The notes: generated by a model not told the origin, from the letters alone. Counted from the first letter of the stretch, positions 9,080-17,215 are shown. The stretch is DNA of 30,049 nt from Bacteroidales bacterium (GCA_023229135.1 JALNZT010000043.1:1-30049), one strand, 5' to 3'. Numbers and translations are program-made.

Positions 9080-11527
9080 ATGCGCACATTATTTAAGTTA
9101 TTAGTTATAGTTTCGTTTATCTATTTTCCACTTCAGATTTTTGCTGAGAAAGCAATTCCGGTTGATGTCGAAAGCGGTGTGAAGGGCAAAGTTGTTGACA
9201 AATCGAGTAGTAAAATGGTGGAATATGCCACGGTTATGGTCTATACGCTGCCCGACTCATCCTTTGTAGAAGGTGGAATCACAGATGCTAACGGCAGTTT
9301 TGAGCTAAGTCTGAAACAGGGGCGCTATTTTTTAACCATACAGTTTTTAGGCTATCACACCATCAGTGTTGATAATTTTGAGGTGGGACGTGGCCGTGAA
9401 ATGCGTGATCTTGGTAAGCTCTTTATTGTTCCTAACGATGCTTTACTCGAAGAGGTTGAGGTGGTTGCAGAAAAAAGTACTGTAGAAATGACGCTTGATA
9501 AGCGGATCTTTAATATTGGAAAAGATATCAGTTCAACTGCTGGAAATGCTATTGAAGTCTTAGAGAATATTCCTTCTGTTACAGTTGACATCGAAGGCAA
9601 TGTGAGTTTACGAGGTGATGAAGGCGTGCGTATTTTGATAGATGGAAAAGTCTCCGGCCTGGCCGGGATAAACAGCCGCGATGCCTTGCGCAGCCTGCAA
9701 GCCGACATGATTGAGCGCATTGAAGTGGTTACCAATCCATCGGTGCGTTATGATGCAGAAGGAACCGCCGGAATCATCAATATTGTGTTGAAGAAAGACC
9801 GTCGTAACGGCTTCCATGGTTCTATTGACTTGAGCGTCGGCACGCCACAAAAATATGGTGTGGGTATTAATACCAATTACCGTCTGAATAAGCTGAATTT
9901 TTTCGTGAATTATGCACTTGACTACCGCGAAAGCGATGGTTCCGGAAACTATCGGCGTGATTTTTTCCGTGAAGAAGGCACTTTTACCACTTTTCAGGAC
10001 TCGAAGCGCAAGCGTACGGGCCTTAGTAATATGATCAGAACCGGTGCCGAATATTTTATAAGCCCTAAGGATGTGTTAACTTTTAGCCTGATGTACCGCA
10101 TTTCTGATCAAGAAAATAAATCAACGGTTTTTTACGATGATTATGGCCCTGGGAAGGAGTTTTTGTCGAACAGCGATCGCATTGATTTGGAAAAAGAAAA
10201 TGATCCTAACCTGGAATATTCAATCGACTACAAAAAGGAGTTTGGAAAAGAAGATCATGCACTGACGGCCAACTTTCGATATTTTGACAATTCAGAATCC
10301 GAAAAATCAAATATTGTCGAAACCATCAGGGCTGCAAATAGGCCGGTAAACGAACAATTCCAAAAAGTTGATAACAATGAAAGTGAAGCCAATTTCCAGG
10401 CGCAATTGGATTATGTGCATCCGTTTTCTAAAAAGTCAAAGTTTGAGACCGGTATAAAATATGAGCAGCGCGAAATTGATAACGATTACAAGGTCCAGGA
10501 AAAAGATTCTACTGGTCAGTATATTATATTGCCTGAATTTACTAACCGTTTTTTGTATGATGAAAAAATTCTAGCAGTTTACTTATTGTATGGCGGTGAA
10601 CTGGGGCGTTATTCTTATCAGGCCGGTTTGCGCACTGAATATGCAGATATCAACACTGAACTGCGCGAAACAAGCGAAAAGAACAATCAAAACTATTTCG
10701 ATTTCTTTCCCAGCCTGCACCTCAATTACAAACTTACCGAGAAAGATCAGCTTCAGGTGAGTTATAGCCGCAGAATCAGGCGTCCGGGTTATTGGCAGCT
10801 AAATCCCTTTCGGTCTTTTACTGACAATAGAAATATCCGCACCGGTAATCCAAATCTAAGACCTATTTATACAGATAGTTATGAGCTGGGTTATTTGCGC
10901 TATTGGAATAAAGCAAGCCTGAATTTCAACACCTATTATCGCCGAAGCACTGATGTTTTTCAGCGCATAGAAACAGTTGATTCCTCGGGAATTACTTATA
11001 CAGGCCCTGTAAATTTTGCCTTGAACAACAGCATTGGCATTGAGCTGATTGGAAATGTTTCTCCTTTCAAATGGTGGACATTGAATGGCAGCCTCAACTT
11101 TTTCCGCTCGATGACAGAGGGTGAAGCCAATGATATTTCATATAATACTGACTATTATACTACTACCGGCCGGTTGATGAACAAGTTCAACATTAAGCGT
11201 GGTTTTGATATGCAGTTGGCACTGAATTACCGCGGACCTATGGACATGCCTCAAGGCACGCGCAAGGCGGTTTGGTCAGCAGATTTTGGTGCCAGCAAAG
11301 ACGTACTAAAAGGCCAGGGAACATTGACACTTAGTGTGAGAGATGTTTTCAACACCCGGAAATGGGCTATAGAATCTTACGGCGAAAACTTCTATTCAAA
11401 CAGTGAATACAGCTGGAGTAGTACTACGATTACCCTCAATTTTAACTACCGCATCAACCAGCAGAAAAAACGCAACGGACAACAGCCTGGAGCAGAAGGC
11501 GGAATGGAGGAAGGTGGAGATTTTTAA
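9080..11527 (+). CDS. Outer membrane beta-barrel (TonB-dependent receptor family) protein
   Basis: An 815-residue outer-membrane protein. Order: signal peptide (1-22, ending QIFA); CarboxypepD_reg-like beta-sandwich at about 33-110 (VKGKVVDKSSSKMVEYATV, ITDANGSFELSL); plug-like domain at about 140-240 with VLENIPSVTVDIEGNVSLRG, DMIERIEVVTNPSVRYD and GTAGIINIVLKK; then a beta-barrel of the outer membrane beta-barrel family (PF14905 type) to about 800. The tail is a charged, Gly/Glu-rich stretch. Such proteins in Bacteroidota import unknown substrates or act as outer-membrane transporters; there is no SusD partner next to it, so a glycan-uptake locus is not supported. The substrate is unknown. 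It sits alone between priA and the SDR gene, with 174 bases upstream in which I see no clear promoter (closest TATTTTTA at 8973-8980). Confidence 0.9.
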   Translation: MRTLFKLLVIVSFIYFPLQIFAEKAIPVDVESGVKGKVVDKSSSKMVEYATVMVYTLPDSSFVEGGITDANGSFELSLKQGRYFLTIQFLGYHTISVDNFEVGRGREMRDLGKLFIVPNDALLEEVEVVAEKSTVEMTLDKRIFNIGKDISSTAGNAIEVLENIPSVTVDIEGNVSLRGDEGVRILIDGKVSGLAGINSRDALRSLQADMIERIEVVTNPSVRYDAEGTAGIINIVLKKDRRNGFHGSIDLSVGTPQKYGVGINTNYRLNKLNFFVNYALDYRESDGSGNYRRDFFREEGTFTTFQDSKRKRTGLSNMIRTGAEYFISPKDVLTFSLMYRISDQENKSTVFYDDYGPGKEFLSNSDRIDLEKENDPNLEYSIDYKKEFGKEDHALTANFRYFDNSESEKSNIVETIRAANRPVNEQFQKVDNNESEANFQAQLDYVHPFSKKSKFETGIKYEQREIDNDYKVQEKDSTGQYIILPEFTNRFLYDEKILAVYLLYGGELGRYSYQAGLRTEYADINTELRETSEKNNQNYFDFFPSLHLNYKLTEKDQLQVSYSRRIRRPGYWQLNPFRSFTDNRNIRTGNPNLRPIYTDSYELGYLRYWNKASLNFNTYYRRSTDVFQRIETVDSSGITYTGPVNFALNNSIGIELIGNVSPFKWWTLNGSLNFFRSMTEGEANDISYNTDYYTTTGRLMNKFNIKRGFDMQLALNYRGPMDMPQGTRKAVWSADFGASKDVLKGQGTLTLSVRDVFNTRKWAIESYGENFYSNSEYSWSSTTITLNFNYRINQQKKRNGQQPGAEGGMEEGGDF

Positions 11528-11601
11528 TTGAGCGTATTGGCTACACGGGTTTGTAATCCGCTTCAAAAATTGAATTAGTGCTGCTTTCTTAATTTTATTT
11601 T

Positions 11602-11609
11602 TAAGTTTG
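11602..11609 (+). promoter_or_regulatory. Candidate -7 box for the SDR/VOC unit
   Basis: TAAGTTTG is an exact TAnnTTTG match 78 bases upstream of the ATG at 11687. No good -33 box is present at 18-22 bases, so the assignment is tentative. Confidence 0.35.
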
Positions 11610-11686
11610 CACGCTAAACACGAATTCATAATACAATTTTGTGCTATTCCAAATATCTTTTCGAGTTGATTCAAGTTTGATATAAA

Positions 11687-12481
11687 ATGAAGAGCTTATT
11701 TCAAAATGTCGTTGTTATCACAGGTGCCTCTTCAGGAATAGGCGAAGAATTAGCCTATGCATTTGCACGTGAAAAAGCTATTCCAGTACTGATTGCCAGG
11801 AACAAAGAAAAACTATTGGCTGTTAAAGAAAGCTGTTTAAAATTCACTAGCGCGTGTTATGTTTTTCCGTGTGATGTTGCCAAAATAGAGAAACTTGATG
11901 CTGTCGTAGCTGAAATAATTGCTACCACAGGAAGGATTGATATCTTGGTGAATAATGCCGGAATGAGTCAGCGTTCGTATGCTATTGACACTCCTCTGGC
12001 TAACGATAGAACGATCATGGAGCTGAATTTTTTCAGCAAAGTGGCTATCACGAAAAAGATATTACCGCAGATGATGCATCAGCAATCTGGCCATATAGTT
12101 GTGATTAGCAGTATTGTAGGAAAATTTGGATTCCCGATGCGGACAGCCTATTCAGCTTCTAAGCATGCCGTTCAAGGTTTTTTCGAATCGCTGCGCGTTG
12201 AGCTTATGGATGATAATATCTTTGTTTCAATCGTTTTGCCGGGAAGAATAAAAACCAATATTTCGAAAAATGCCTTGACAAAAGATGGCAGCGTTTATGG
12301 AATAATGGACCACGGACAAGCAAACGGCATGGACGCTGCGGTATGTGCTCAAAAGATTATCAAAGCAATAAAATCAAATAAGAAGGAATTACTTATTGGC
12401 AACAAAGAATTAATGATGGTACATATCCGTCGTTTTTTGCCATTTTTGTATTACAGACTTGTAAAAAATATTAAAAATTAG
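11687..12481 (+). CDS. Short-chain dehydrogenase/reductase (SDR family)
   Basis: A 264-residue classical SDR with the NAD(P)-binding Rossmann motif TGASSGIG (residues 12-19). It also has NNAG at 89-92, the catalytic tetrad N114, S142, Y155 and K159 (YSASK), and the post-catalytic PG motif at 185-186. The overall pattern resembles the DHRS7-type subgroup of Bacteroidota (SSIVGKFGFPMRTAYSASKH, then FFESLRVEL). It oxidises or reduces an alcohol/carbonyl substrate that cannot be named from sequence. It is the first gene of a two-gene unit: the VOC gene begins 12 bases after its stop. All catalytic residues are intact. Cytosolic or peripheral; the C-terminus is basic and hydrophobic (RRFLPFLYYRLVKNIKN), which may touch the membrane (inference). 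Confidence 0.92.
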   Translation: MKSLFQNVVVITGASSGIGEELAYAFAREKAIPVLIARNKEKLLAVKESCLKFTSACYVFPCDVAKIEKLDAVVAEIIATTGRIDILVNNAGMSQRSYAIDTPLANDRTIMELNFFSKVAITKKILPQMMHQQSGHIVVISSIVGKFGFPMRTAYSASKHAVQGFFESLRVELMDDNIFVSIVLPGRIKTNISKNALTKDGSVYGIMDHGQANGMDAAVCAQKIIKAIKSNKKELLIGNKELMMVHIRRFLPFLYYRLVKNIKN

Positions 12482-12493
12482 AGGACCCAGAAA

Positions 12494-13552
12494 ATGGCAA
12501 AAACAATTTGCGGAATTCAGCAATGTGGTGTGGGAGTAGTGAACGCAGAAGAAGCATGGAAATGGTATCGTATGCATTTCGGGATGGATATTAATGTGTT
12601 TGAAGATACTTCGGTTGCCAAACTGATGTTGCCTTATACCGATGGAAAGCCACGCGAACGTTATGCTGCTTTGGCATTGAATATGGAAGGCGGTGGAGGT
12701 TTTGAGATTTGGCAACATACAGGTATCGTGCCTAAAGGACCGGATTTTGAAGTTTTATTGGGTGATTACGGTATTTTTATTGCAAAAATAAAATCACGCG
12801 ATATTCAAAAAGCCTATAACGAACACAAAAAGAGAGGTTTAAATCTACTCAGTGAGTTGTGCCAGGATCCATCAGGAAATACGCATTATTTTGTCAGTGA
12901 TCCTTATGGGAATATTTTTCAGGTAGTTCATGAAGCCATCAATTATAAGGATCAGAAATCATTAACAGGTGGTATTTATGGCGCTACCATTGGTGTTTCA
13001 GACATCAAAAAAGCTTTGGCGGTTTATTCTGACATCCTTGAATACGACGAAGTTGTTTACGACAAAGAAGGTGTTTTTAGTGATTTTTCCGGACTTCCCG
13101 GAGGCGAGCAAAAATGTAGGCGCGTACTTTTAAAACACTCAAAACAGCGAACCGGGCCTTTTAGTAAGTTGTTCGGTCCCACACAAATTGAGCTGGTACA
13201 GGTGTTCGACAGACAAGCGACAAAAATCTTCAAAGGCAGAATATGGGGTGAATTGGGTTTTATTCACCTTTGTTTTGACATCATCGGTATGGATGAGCTG
13301 CGCAAAGAGTGCGCTGAGAAGGGTTTTGCTTTCACGGTTGATAGCGCAGATAGCTTTGAAATGGGTGTTGCTGCCGGTCATTTTTCGTATATTCAAGATC
13401 CTGATGGCACATTGATTGAATTTGTTGAAACACACAAACTACCCATCCTCGAAAAGCTGGGCTGGTATATGAACCTTAAAGGAAGAAATCCAAAAAAATC
13501 TTTACCCAATTGGATGGTCAATACGATGACTTTTAAAAGAATAAAAGAGTAG
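12494..13552 (+). CDS. VOC-family protein with two glyoxalase-like domains
   Basis: A 352-residue cytosolic protein with two vicinal-oxygen-chelate modules. Module 1 (about 5-150) begins IQQCGVGVVNAEEAWKWY and ends SDPYGNIFQVVHE. Module 2 (about 160-315) begins YGATIGVSDIKKALAVYSDIL and ends QDPDGTLIEFVET. The size and tandem layout recall 4-hydroxyphenylpyruvate dioxygenase. However, the histidine usually found in the first strand of a metal-binding VOC half is Gln in module 1 and Ala/Thr in module 2, and the terminal Glu is Gln in module 1. Only module 2 keeps a His (IHLCF) and the Glu (LIEF). It follows the SDR gene by 12 bases with an AGAGGA upstream of the ATG, so the two are probably co-transcribed. 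No substrate can be assigned; HPPD activity is not supported. Confidence 0.85.
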   Translation: MAKTICGIQQCGVGVVNAEEAWKWYRMHFGMDINVFEDTSVAKLMLPYTDGKPRERYAALALNMEGGGGFEIWQHTGIVPKGPDFEVLLGDYGIFIAKIKSRDIQKAYNEHKKRGLNLLSELCQDPSGNTHYFVSDPYGNIFQVVHEAINYKDQKSLTGGIYGATIGVSDIKKALAVYSDILEYDEVVYDKEGVFSDFSGLPGGEQKCRRVLLKHSKQRTGPFSKLFGPTQIELVQVFDRQATKIFKGRIWGELGFIHLCFDIIGMDELRKECAEKGFAFTVDSADSFEMGVAAGHFSYIQDPDGTLIEFVETHKLPILEKLGWYMNLKGRNPKKSLPNWMVNTMTFKRIKE

Positions 13553-13974
13553 TAATGTATTTATGGTTTTTTTAAACGGTATACTAAAAGTTCAGTTCGT
13601 TAACGCATGGTCTTGTTAAGGTTACGATTCCAGTGCGGTTTGAAAATATTCAAAGCACCTTGCCGCTTGCTCCTGAAAGGCAATAAATGAAAGTTTTTTC
13701 CGCCCGGAACATGAAATTGGTACTTTACCGTTGGTCGGGCTTTCGTGCTATTTTCCCGTAAGTTAGTACGGGAAGAAGGCTTGGATTTTCTTGTTAGTAT
13801 TGCGTAAAATCGTTGAAATATTGTGTGCATTGCTCTTTTATTTGTCTATTAAAATAACAAGAAACAGGCACAAATGTTCATTGCAAAAAGCTTGTAAGTT
13901 TTATAGATAGAGGCTTTAGCGGTCGGAGTATTTTGTCTGGTTTAAGCCTAAAATTATGAAAGCCTTCGCAGCAG
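13553..13974. other. Gene-free stretch with inverted repeats
   Basis: No credible gene is seen here. It holds a perfect 8-bp hairpin, TTCCCGTA (13753-13760) with TACGGGAA (13767-13774) around a 6-base loop. Just upstream, a looser stem of GCCCG and CGGGC encloses a small GGTA-CTT-TACC hairpin (about 13700-13740). Neither is followed by a T run, so they do not look like terminators. A 76-codon minus-strand frame (13600-13830) is rich in Lys/Arg and lacks a promoter or family resemblance. Confidence 0.4.
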
Positions 13975-14268
13975 CTATTCCTCAACAATCACATAAATGA
14001 CTTCATTGCTGCGTTTCATCAGATATTTTTCGCGGGCCAGTTTTTCAAGCATCACGGTATCGTTTGTCAATGCCCGACTTATCGCGGTTTGGGCTTTAAT
14101 TTCTTCAGTATAATAAGCTTTGCGCGAATTCAAATCTGATAAATTGCTATGCAGCTTAAATTGGTTCGTCAGCCTGTTCTGATCAAAAAAGATCATCCAT
14201 AGCCCAAATAAAACCAAGGTGTAGAAGTATTTATTGCGTAACAAGTGCTGAAGCTGACTTTTATTCAT
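13975..14268 (-). CDS. Septum formation initiator family protein (FtsB/DivIC type)
   Basis: A 97-residue bitopic membrane protein: a short cytoplasmic N-terminus, one transmembrane helix at about 14-28 (FYTLVLFGLWMIFF), then a coiled-coil-prone periplasmic segment (about 38-75). The family tail follows: EKLAREKYLMKRSNEVIYVI at 75-94. FtsB/DivIC proteins join FtsL and FtsQ/DivIB in the divisome and help activate septal peptidoglycan synthesis. The FFDQNRL motif after the helix is typical of the Bacteroidota members. It stands alone with its own -7 box. Length and all hallmark residues are normal; the choice between the names FtsB and DivIC is not decided by sequence. Confidence 0.92.
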   Translation of the reverse strand: MNKSQLQHLLRNKYFYTLVLFGLWMIFFDQNRLTNQFKLHSNLSDLNSRKAYYTEEIKAQTAISRALTNDTVMLEKLAREKYLMKRSNEVIYVIVEE

Positions 14269-14285
14269 CGGTAAAAAGCTTTTTG

Positions 14286-14293
14286 CAAAGATA
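14286..14293 (-). promoter_or_regulatory. -7 box for the FtsB/DivIC gene
   Basis: On the minus strand TATCTTTG exactly matches TAnnTTTG and lies 17 bases upstream of the start codon. A correctly spaced TTTG is not evident. Confidence 0.45.
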
Positions 14294-14455
14294 AGCTAAG
14301 CAGAGTCTAAAGTTAGATATACGTCAACAAATTATTATCGGTTGATTGTTAATAAACTGTTGCTTAGGTGTCAAGTAAAGGATTTAATGCCTACTAACGC
14401 TGCTGTAGTCAGTTGAGATTTTTGTTTTTTGTGGTATGGATTTTTGGGTGTAAAG

Positions 14456-14627
14456 TTTGTTTTTTCAACTAAATTGCTAACTTTATGCAGTATTTGGAAG
14501 CTCTTTCAGGCCTTAAAACTCCTTAGAACCGCTAAAATCAATTATCTTGGAAGAAAATCAACAAGCGGAAATGATAATCAGGAAACTGATGCAACCTTTA
14601 AAAAACGCCACCGGACAGGATAAATTT
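14456..14627 (+). repeat. Diverged direct repeat of the DUF5362 promoter and gene head (partner 15779-15951)
   Basis: This segment aligns almost end to end with 15779-15951. Shared landmarks in order are a TTTG, an 18-base spacer, TAACTTTA, the stretch TTAAAACTCCTTAGAACC, CTAAAATCAATTATC, and then the first 27 codons of the DUF5362 gene. Homology stops just after AAATTT in both copies. The two copies flank the T9SS cargo gene. In this copy the start codon is TTG (14547-14549) instead of ATG. The -33 and -7 boxes are kept at 14456-14459 and 14478-14485, so it may still be transcribed. Confidence 0.85.
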
Positions 14628-14666
14628 TACAGATGTTTTACTTCTTCCGGAAAAAACATTAAATGA
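14547..14666 (+). pseudogene. Truncated DUF5362 gene fragment
   Basis: Read from the TTG at 14547, the frame parallels the intact gene at 15871 for about 27 codons (MEENQQxEMxIRxLMQPLKN, then ATG). It then departs into an unrelated tail and stops at 14664-14666, giving at most 39 codons. All membrane segments of the parent are missing. The last matching codons (Ala, Thr, Gly) differ from the parent only at third positions, which suggests the two copies diverged as coding sequences before this one was cut short. It is probably a dead remnant, although a small peptide from TTG or from the internal ATG cannot be excluded. Confidence 0.75.
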
Positions 14667-14722
14667 TATACAATTTTATAAAGCCAAAAGCGACATCAAT
14701 TATTAAAACAAAAAAAAGTATT

Positions 14723-15694
14723 ATGAAACCTTCATTAAGCACCTTCAAGAATTTGATTTTTTCGCTTCTGCTAATTTTAATTTCAAACACCTTAATCGCG
14801 CAAACCTGGCCTATGCCCGGAGCGAAATGGACTTATTGTTTAATCGGGTGGAATGGGAGACCGGCCGGTGAGGAAATGTTTGGCGTTGCGGGTGATACGC
14901 TTATAGCAGGAAATATTTATACCATTACTAAACCGATTGTTGCTACCAAAGCACCCATGAATGTTGAAAACACTTCAAGCCGGACACTTTATACAAGGTA
15001 TGCAAACGATACCGTTTACCGCTACGTGAACAATCAGGAATATATGTTCTTCACCTTTAATTTGAATGTCGGCGATGTTTTCACGACTTTCAGGACTGGA
15101 GGATGGAACTACCACTGGGAGGATTCAGCGTGTACTTCAAAGCTCACGCTAAAGGTAATTGAAGAATCTGAGATTGAATTAAACGAGCAAACGCTTAAAA
15201 AGTTTGTTTTAGAAGACACTTTATTCCATCATCTTTATGTTTCAAATAGCCCAGAACCAGTTACTTATGTGCTAGTTGAGCGTATCGGTATAATAAGTTC
15301 TTATCCTTTAATTAATAGCATGGAACCACCTGGGGAATGTTCCTTGCCAACAGATTGGGGGCATGGCGCAGTTGGAAGATATACTGACGACAGCTTTGAG
15401 CATTTATTTGGCGAATGCCGGGGAGTGGGGATTGATGATATTCAAAAGTCTGAAAACGACATCAATATATACCCAAACCCTGCAAACTCGGTTTTGAACA
15501 TTGATTTCCCGGCTAATTTTGAAGTGCTGCATACATGGATTTATTTGATAGCTATCGACGGGAAAACCATCTTGCAATCAATACCCGCTTCCGGTTCAAC
15601 ACAACTGGATATCAAAAGACTAAAGCCGGGAGTTTATATAGTGAAAATTCAAAATGACGAGGCTTTAATTACGAGAAGGATCACCATTCGATAG
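14723..15694 (+). CDS. Secreted protein with T9SS type A C-terminal sorting domain
   Basis: The start chosen is the ATG at 14723, which places a clean signal peptide first (about 27 residues, ending NTLIAQ). A longer in-frame start at 14663 would put 20 Lys-rich residues before it. The 323-residue product has a beta-rich mid-section of no recognised family (begins WPMPGAKWTY). The C-terminal sorting domain covers about 245-323, with INIYPNPANSVLNIDFP, IDGKTI and LKPGVYIVKI. This type A signal directs proteins through the type IX secretion system to the cell surface or medium, where it is normally cleaved. It lies between the two copies of the duplicated DUF5362 promoter region. Function of the mature part is unknown. 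Confidence 0.88.
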   Translation: MKPSLSTFKNLIFSLLLILISNTLIAQTWPMPGAKWTYCLIGWNGRPAGEEMFGVAGDTLIAGNIYTITKPIVATKAPMNVENTSSRTLYTRYANDTVYRYVNNQEYMFFTFNLNVGDVFTTFRTGGWNYHWEDSACTSKLTLKVIEESEIELNEQTLKKFVLEDTLFHHLYVSNSPEPVTYVLVERIGIISSYPLINSMEPPGECSLPTDWGHGAVGRYTDDSFEHLFGECRGVGIDDIQKSENDINIYPNPANSVLNIDFPANFEVLHTWIYLIAIDGKTILQSIPASGSTQLDIKRLKPGVYIVKIQNDEALITRRITIR

Positions 15695-15778
15695 CCGACA
15701 ACAAAGGTGTTGACACGACAACCGAGCTTATGCACCAATGCAGAACTTACTTCACAGCAACACGAATTTTACAAACAC

Positions 15779-15808
15779 TTTGCTTTTTCGACTATTTCAC
15801 TAACTTTA
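15779..15808 (+). promoter_or_regulatory. Promoter of the DUF5362 gene
   Basis: TTTG (15779-15782), an 18-base spacer and TAACTTTA (15801-15808, one mismatch to TAnnTTTG) lie 63 bases before the ATG. Both boxes and the exact spacing are conserved in the diverged copy at 14456-14485, which supports their function. Confidence 0.6.
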
Positions 15809-15870
15809 CAGTTCAATTAATAGACTTTTTCAGGTCTTAAAACTCCTTAGAACCACTAAAATCAATTATC

Positions 15871-16257
15871 ATGGAAGAAAATCAACAAGAGGAAATGATG
15901 ATCAGGGAACTGATGCAACCTTTAAAAAACGCGACTGGCTGGATTAAATTTCTGGGTATATTGCTTATCGTATATGGCGTAGTTTCGGCCTTAACTATTG
16001 TGGGCATACTCATTGCTTGGCTACCGATTTGGTTGGGTGTCTTACTTTTACGTGCTGCTAAAAACACCAACTCAGCCTATTACCAAGGAAATAAATCTGC
16101 TGTTCTTGCAGCCTTGAATAATGTAGGTAGCTTTTTTACGGTCTATGGTGTTGTGGCTTTAATAGGTATTCTGTTTTTTGTCGTGTTTTTCATTTTTATT
16201 ATTGCTACCGGAGTGTTGTGGGAAAGCATGGATGCTATTTCAAATATGTATCTTTAA
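15871..16257 (+). CDS. DUF5362-like small membrane protein
   Basis: A 128-residue integral membrane protein of unknown function. A charged N-terminus (1-22) is followed by a hydrophobic hairpin at about 24-60, a polar loop with LLLRAAKNTNSAYYQGN (about 58-73), and another hydrophobic segment at about 88-114. The layout and the loop fit the DUF5362 family as I remember it. The 3' end overlaps the convergent gene at 16254 by 4 bases. Its promoter and first 27 codons exist as a degenerate second copy upstream of the neighbouring T9SS cargo gene, so an ancestral tandem pair or a duplication around that gene is likely. Confidence 0.75.
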   Translation: MEENQQEEMMIRELMQPLKNATGWIKFLGILLIVYGVVSALTIVGILIAWLPIWLGVLLLRAAKNTNSAYYQGNKSAVLAALNNVGSFFTVYGVVALIGILFFVVFFIFIIATGVLWESMDAISNMYL

Positions 16258-16619
16258 GTTTCCGGCTCATTTGTTAAATTATTTTCGCTAATTTTCGGCA
16301 CATCGGCTTCATCCTCACTGTTGCCCGGCATAAAATACATTTCGTCAAGCTGGTTAATGATGTGGGCAATATGATGTTCATTGCTTGTGATGCGTTTGCT
16401 CAGGTCATTGATTAGTTGCTGCAATCCTTGCTTAAAGCTATCGAATTGATCTTGCTGCCGCTGATTTGCGTTTTGGTGAAAATTATAAAGCTTTTCCTCT
16501 AAAATAAGCAGGTGCTTTTTGTTGTTGCGCCTATGGACAAAAAACAGCACGATTACTAATAAGAGCAGTAAGGTGTAGGCGATAAATAGCGTAGGTAGAT
16601 AGTTTTCAAGGTTGAACAT
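16254..16619 (-). CDS. Hypothetical membrane-anchored coiled-coil protein
   Basis: A 121-residue protein of no recognised family. It has one N-terminal transmembrane helix (about 8-28, TLFIAYTLLLLLVIVLFFV), a basic stop-transfer RRNNKK, and a long Gln/Leu-rich helix likely to form a coiled coil (about 35-92). An acidic tail (NSEDEADVPKISENN) closes it. A convergent neighbour overlaps its end by 4 bases. A -7 box lies 51 bases upstream. The start ATG at 16617-16619 sits directly before the hydrophobic helix. It looks like a real small gene because of the ordered TM, coil and acidic tail architecture, but there is no basis for a function. Confidence 0.65.
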   Translation of the reverse strand: MFNLENYLPTLFIAYTLLLLLVIVLFFVHRRNNKKHLLILEEKLYNFHQNANQRQQDQFDSFKQGLQQLINDLSKRITSNEHHIAHIINQLDEMYFMPGNSEDEADVPKISENNLTNEPET

Positions 16620-16922
16620 TTTGTCTATTAGTTTAGTGCTTGGTTAAAAACAAATTGGTTTATCGTGGTCAAAAATACTGGAATTTTCTTTTCACCGACA
16701 AGCCAAGCTGTTGTAGTGAAAAACAGAAATCGCTTAGCTGTGAATTGTTGTTGTTTTATAAATTACTGATTTTAAAATTGTTGATTACTACCATAAAGGG
16801 TCAGCTGCTATTAAGAATTAAGATTTAAAATTTCGACATCAATTTCATTTTGATTGTATGATACAGTAAACCAGCGAATCGCGATTTGCGGGTCTGATTT
16901 TTTTAATTTTTCTTGAAAAAAA
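16620..16922. other. Intergenic stretch without genes
   Basis: This 303-base AT-rich stretch holds the candidate minus-strand promoter listed separately and leads into the tRNA-Val promoter. Short frames here have no coding character. Nothing else is recognised. Confidence 0.5.
16670..16677 (-). promoter_or_regulatory. Candidate -7 box for the coiled-coil gene
   Basis: The minus strand reads TATTTTTG, an exact TAnnTTTG match, about 50 bases upstream of the start codon at 16619. No TTTG at the expected distance. Confidence 0.35.
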
Positions 16923-16952
16923 TTTGCGATTTCAGAAATTGGCGTATATTTG
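16923..16952 (+). promoter_or_regulatory. Promoter of tRNA-Val
   Basis: TTTG (16923-16926), 18-base spacer, TATATTTG (16945-16952). This is a complete match to the Bacteroidota consensus, ending 16 bases before the tRNA 5' end. Confidence 0.8.
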
Positions 16953-16968
16953 CACACCCAAACGACAG

Positions 16969-17043
16969 GGGAGCTTAGCTCAGCTGGTTCAGAGCACCTG
17001 CCTTACAAGCAGGGGGTCACTGGTTCGAACCCAGTAGCTCCCA
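16969..17043 (+). tRNA. tRNA-Val (anticodon TAC)
   Basis: A complete cloverleaf is visible. Acceptor GGGAGCT (16969-16975) pairs with AGCTCCC (17036-17042). D stem GCTC/GAGC; anticodon stem CCTGC/GCAGG with loop CTTACAA, anticodon TAC at 17004-17006. T arm ACTGG-TTCGAAC-CCAGT. The 3' CCA is not encoded (ACA follows), so it is added after transcription. Own promoter and terminator: a single-gene unit. Confidence 0.97.
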
Positions 17044-17044
17044 C

Positions 17045-17079
17045 AAAAAAGAGAGACTGAAATTCGGTCTCTCTTTTTT
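17045..17079 (+). terminator. Rho-independent terminator of tRNA-Val
   Basis: AAAAAAGAGAGAC (17045-17057) pairs perfectly with GTCTCTCTTTTTT (17067-17079) around a 9-base loop, ending in a T run directly after the tRNA. Confidence 0.92.
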
Positions 17080-17215
17080 CATTTCTTTTTTTCCGTAAGC
17101 GTAAAATTCGGTTTTTTTTTGGTGGAGAGAAAAAATTAGTTCCGGGGCAGATATGGCTTTGCAATTAGTGCCGTATCTCCCGTTTTGCCAAGGCTATTAT
17201 CGTCTTTCTTATTTT

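Noticed and set aside
13753..13774. Terminator for the VOC gene
   Set aside because: The stem is perfect but lies 200 bases after the stop codon and is not followed by a T run.
13600..13830. 76-codon minus-strand frame
   Set aside because: Crosses both inverted repeats, has no -7 box and no recognisable domain; its Lys/Arg-rich composition is not convincing.
14429..14623. 64-codon plus-strand frame over the duplicated DUF5362 head
   Set aside because: It is in a different frame from the DUF5362 homology and begins upstream of the predicted transcript start.
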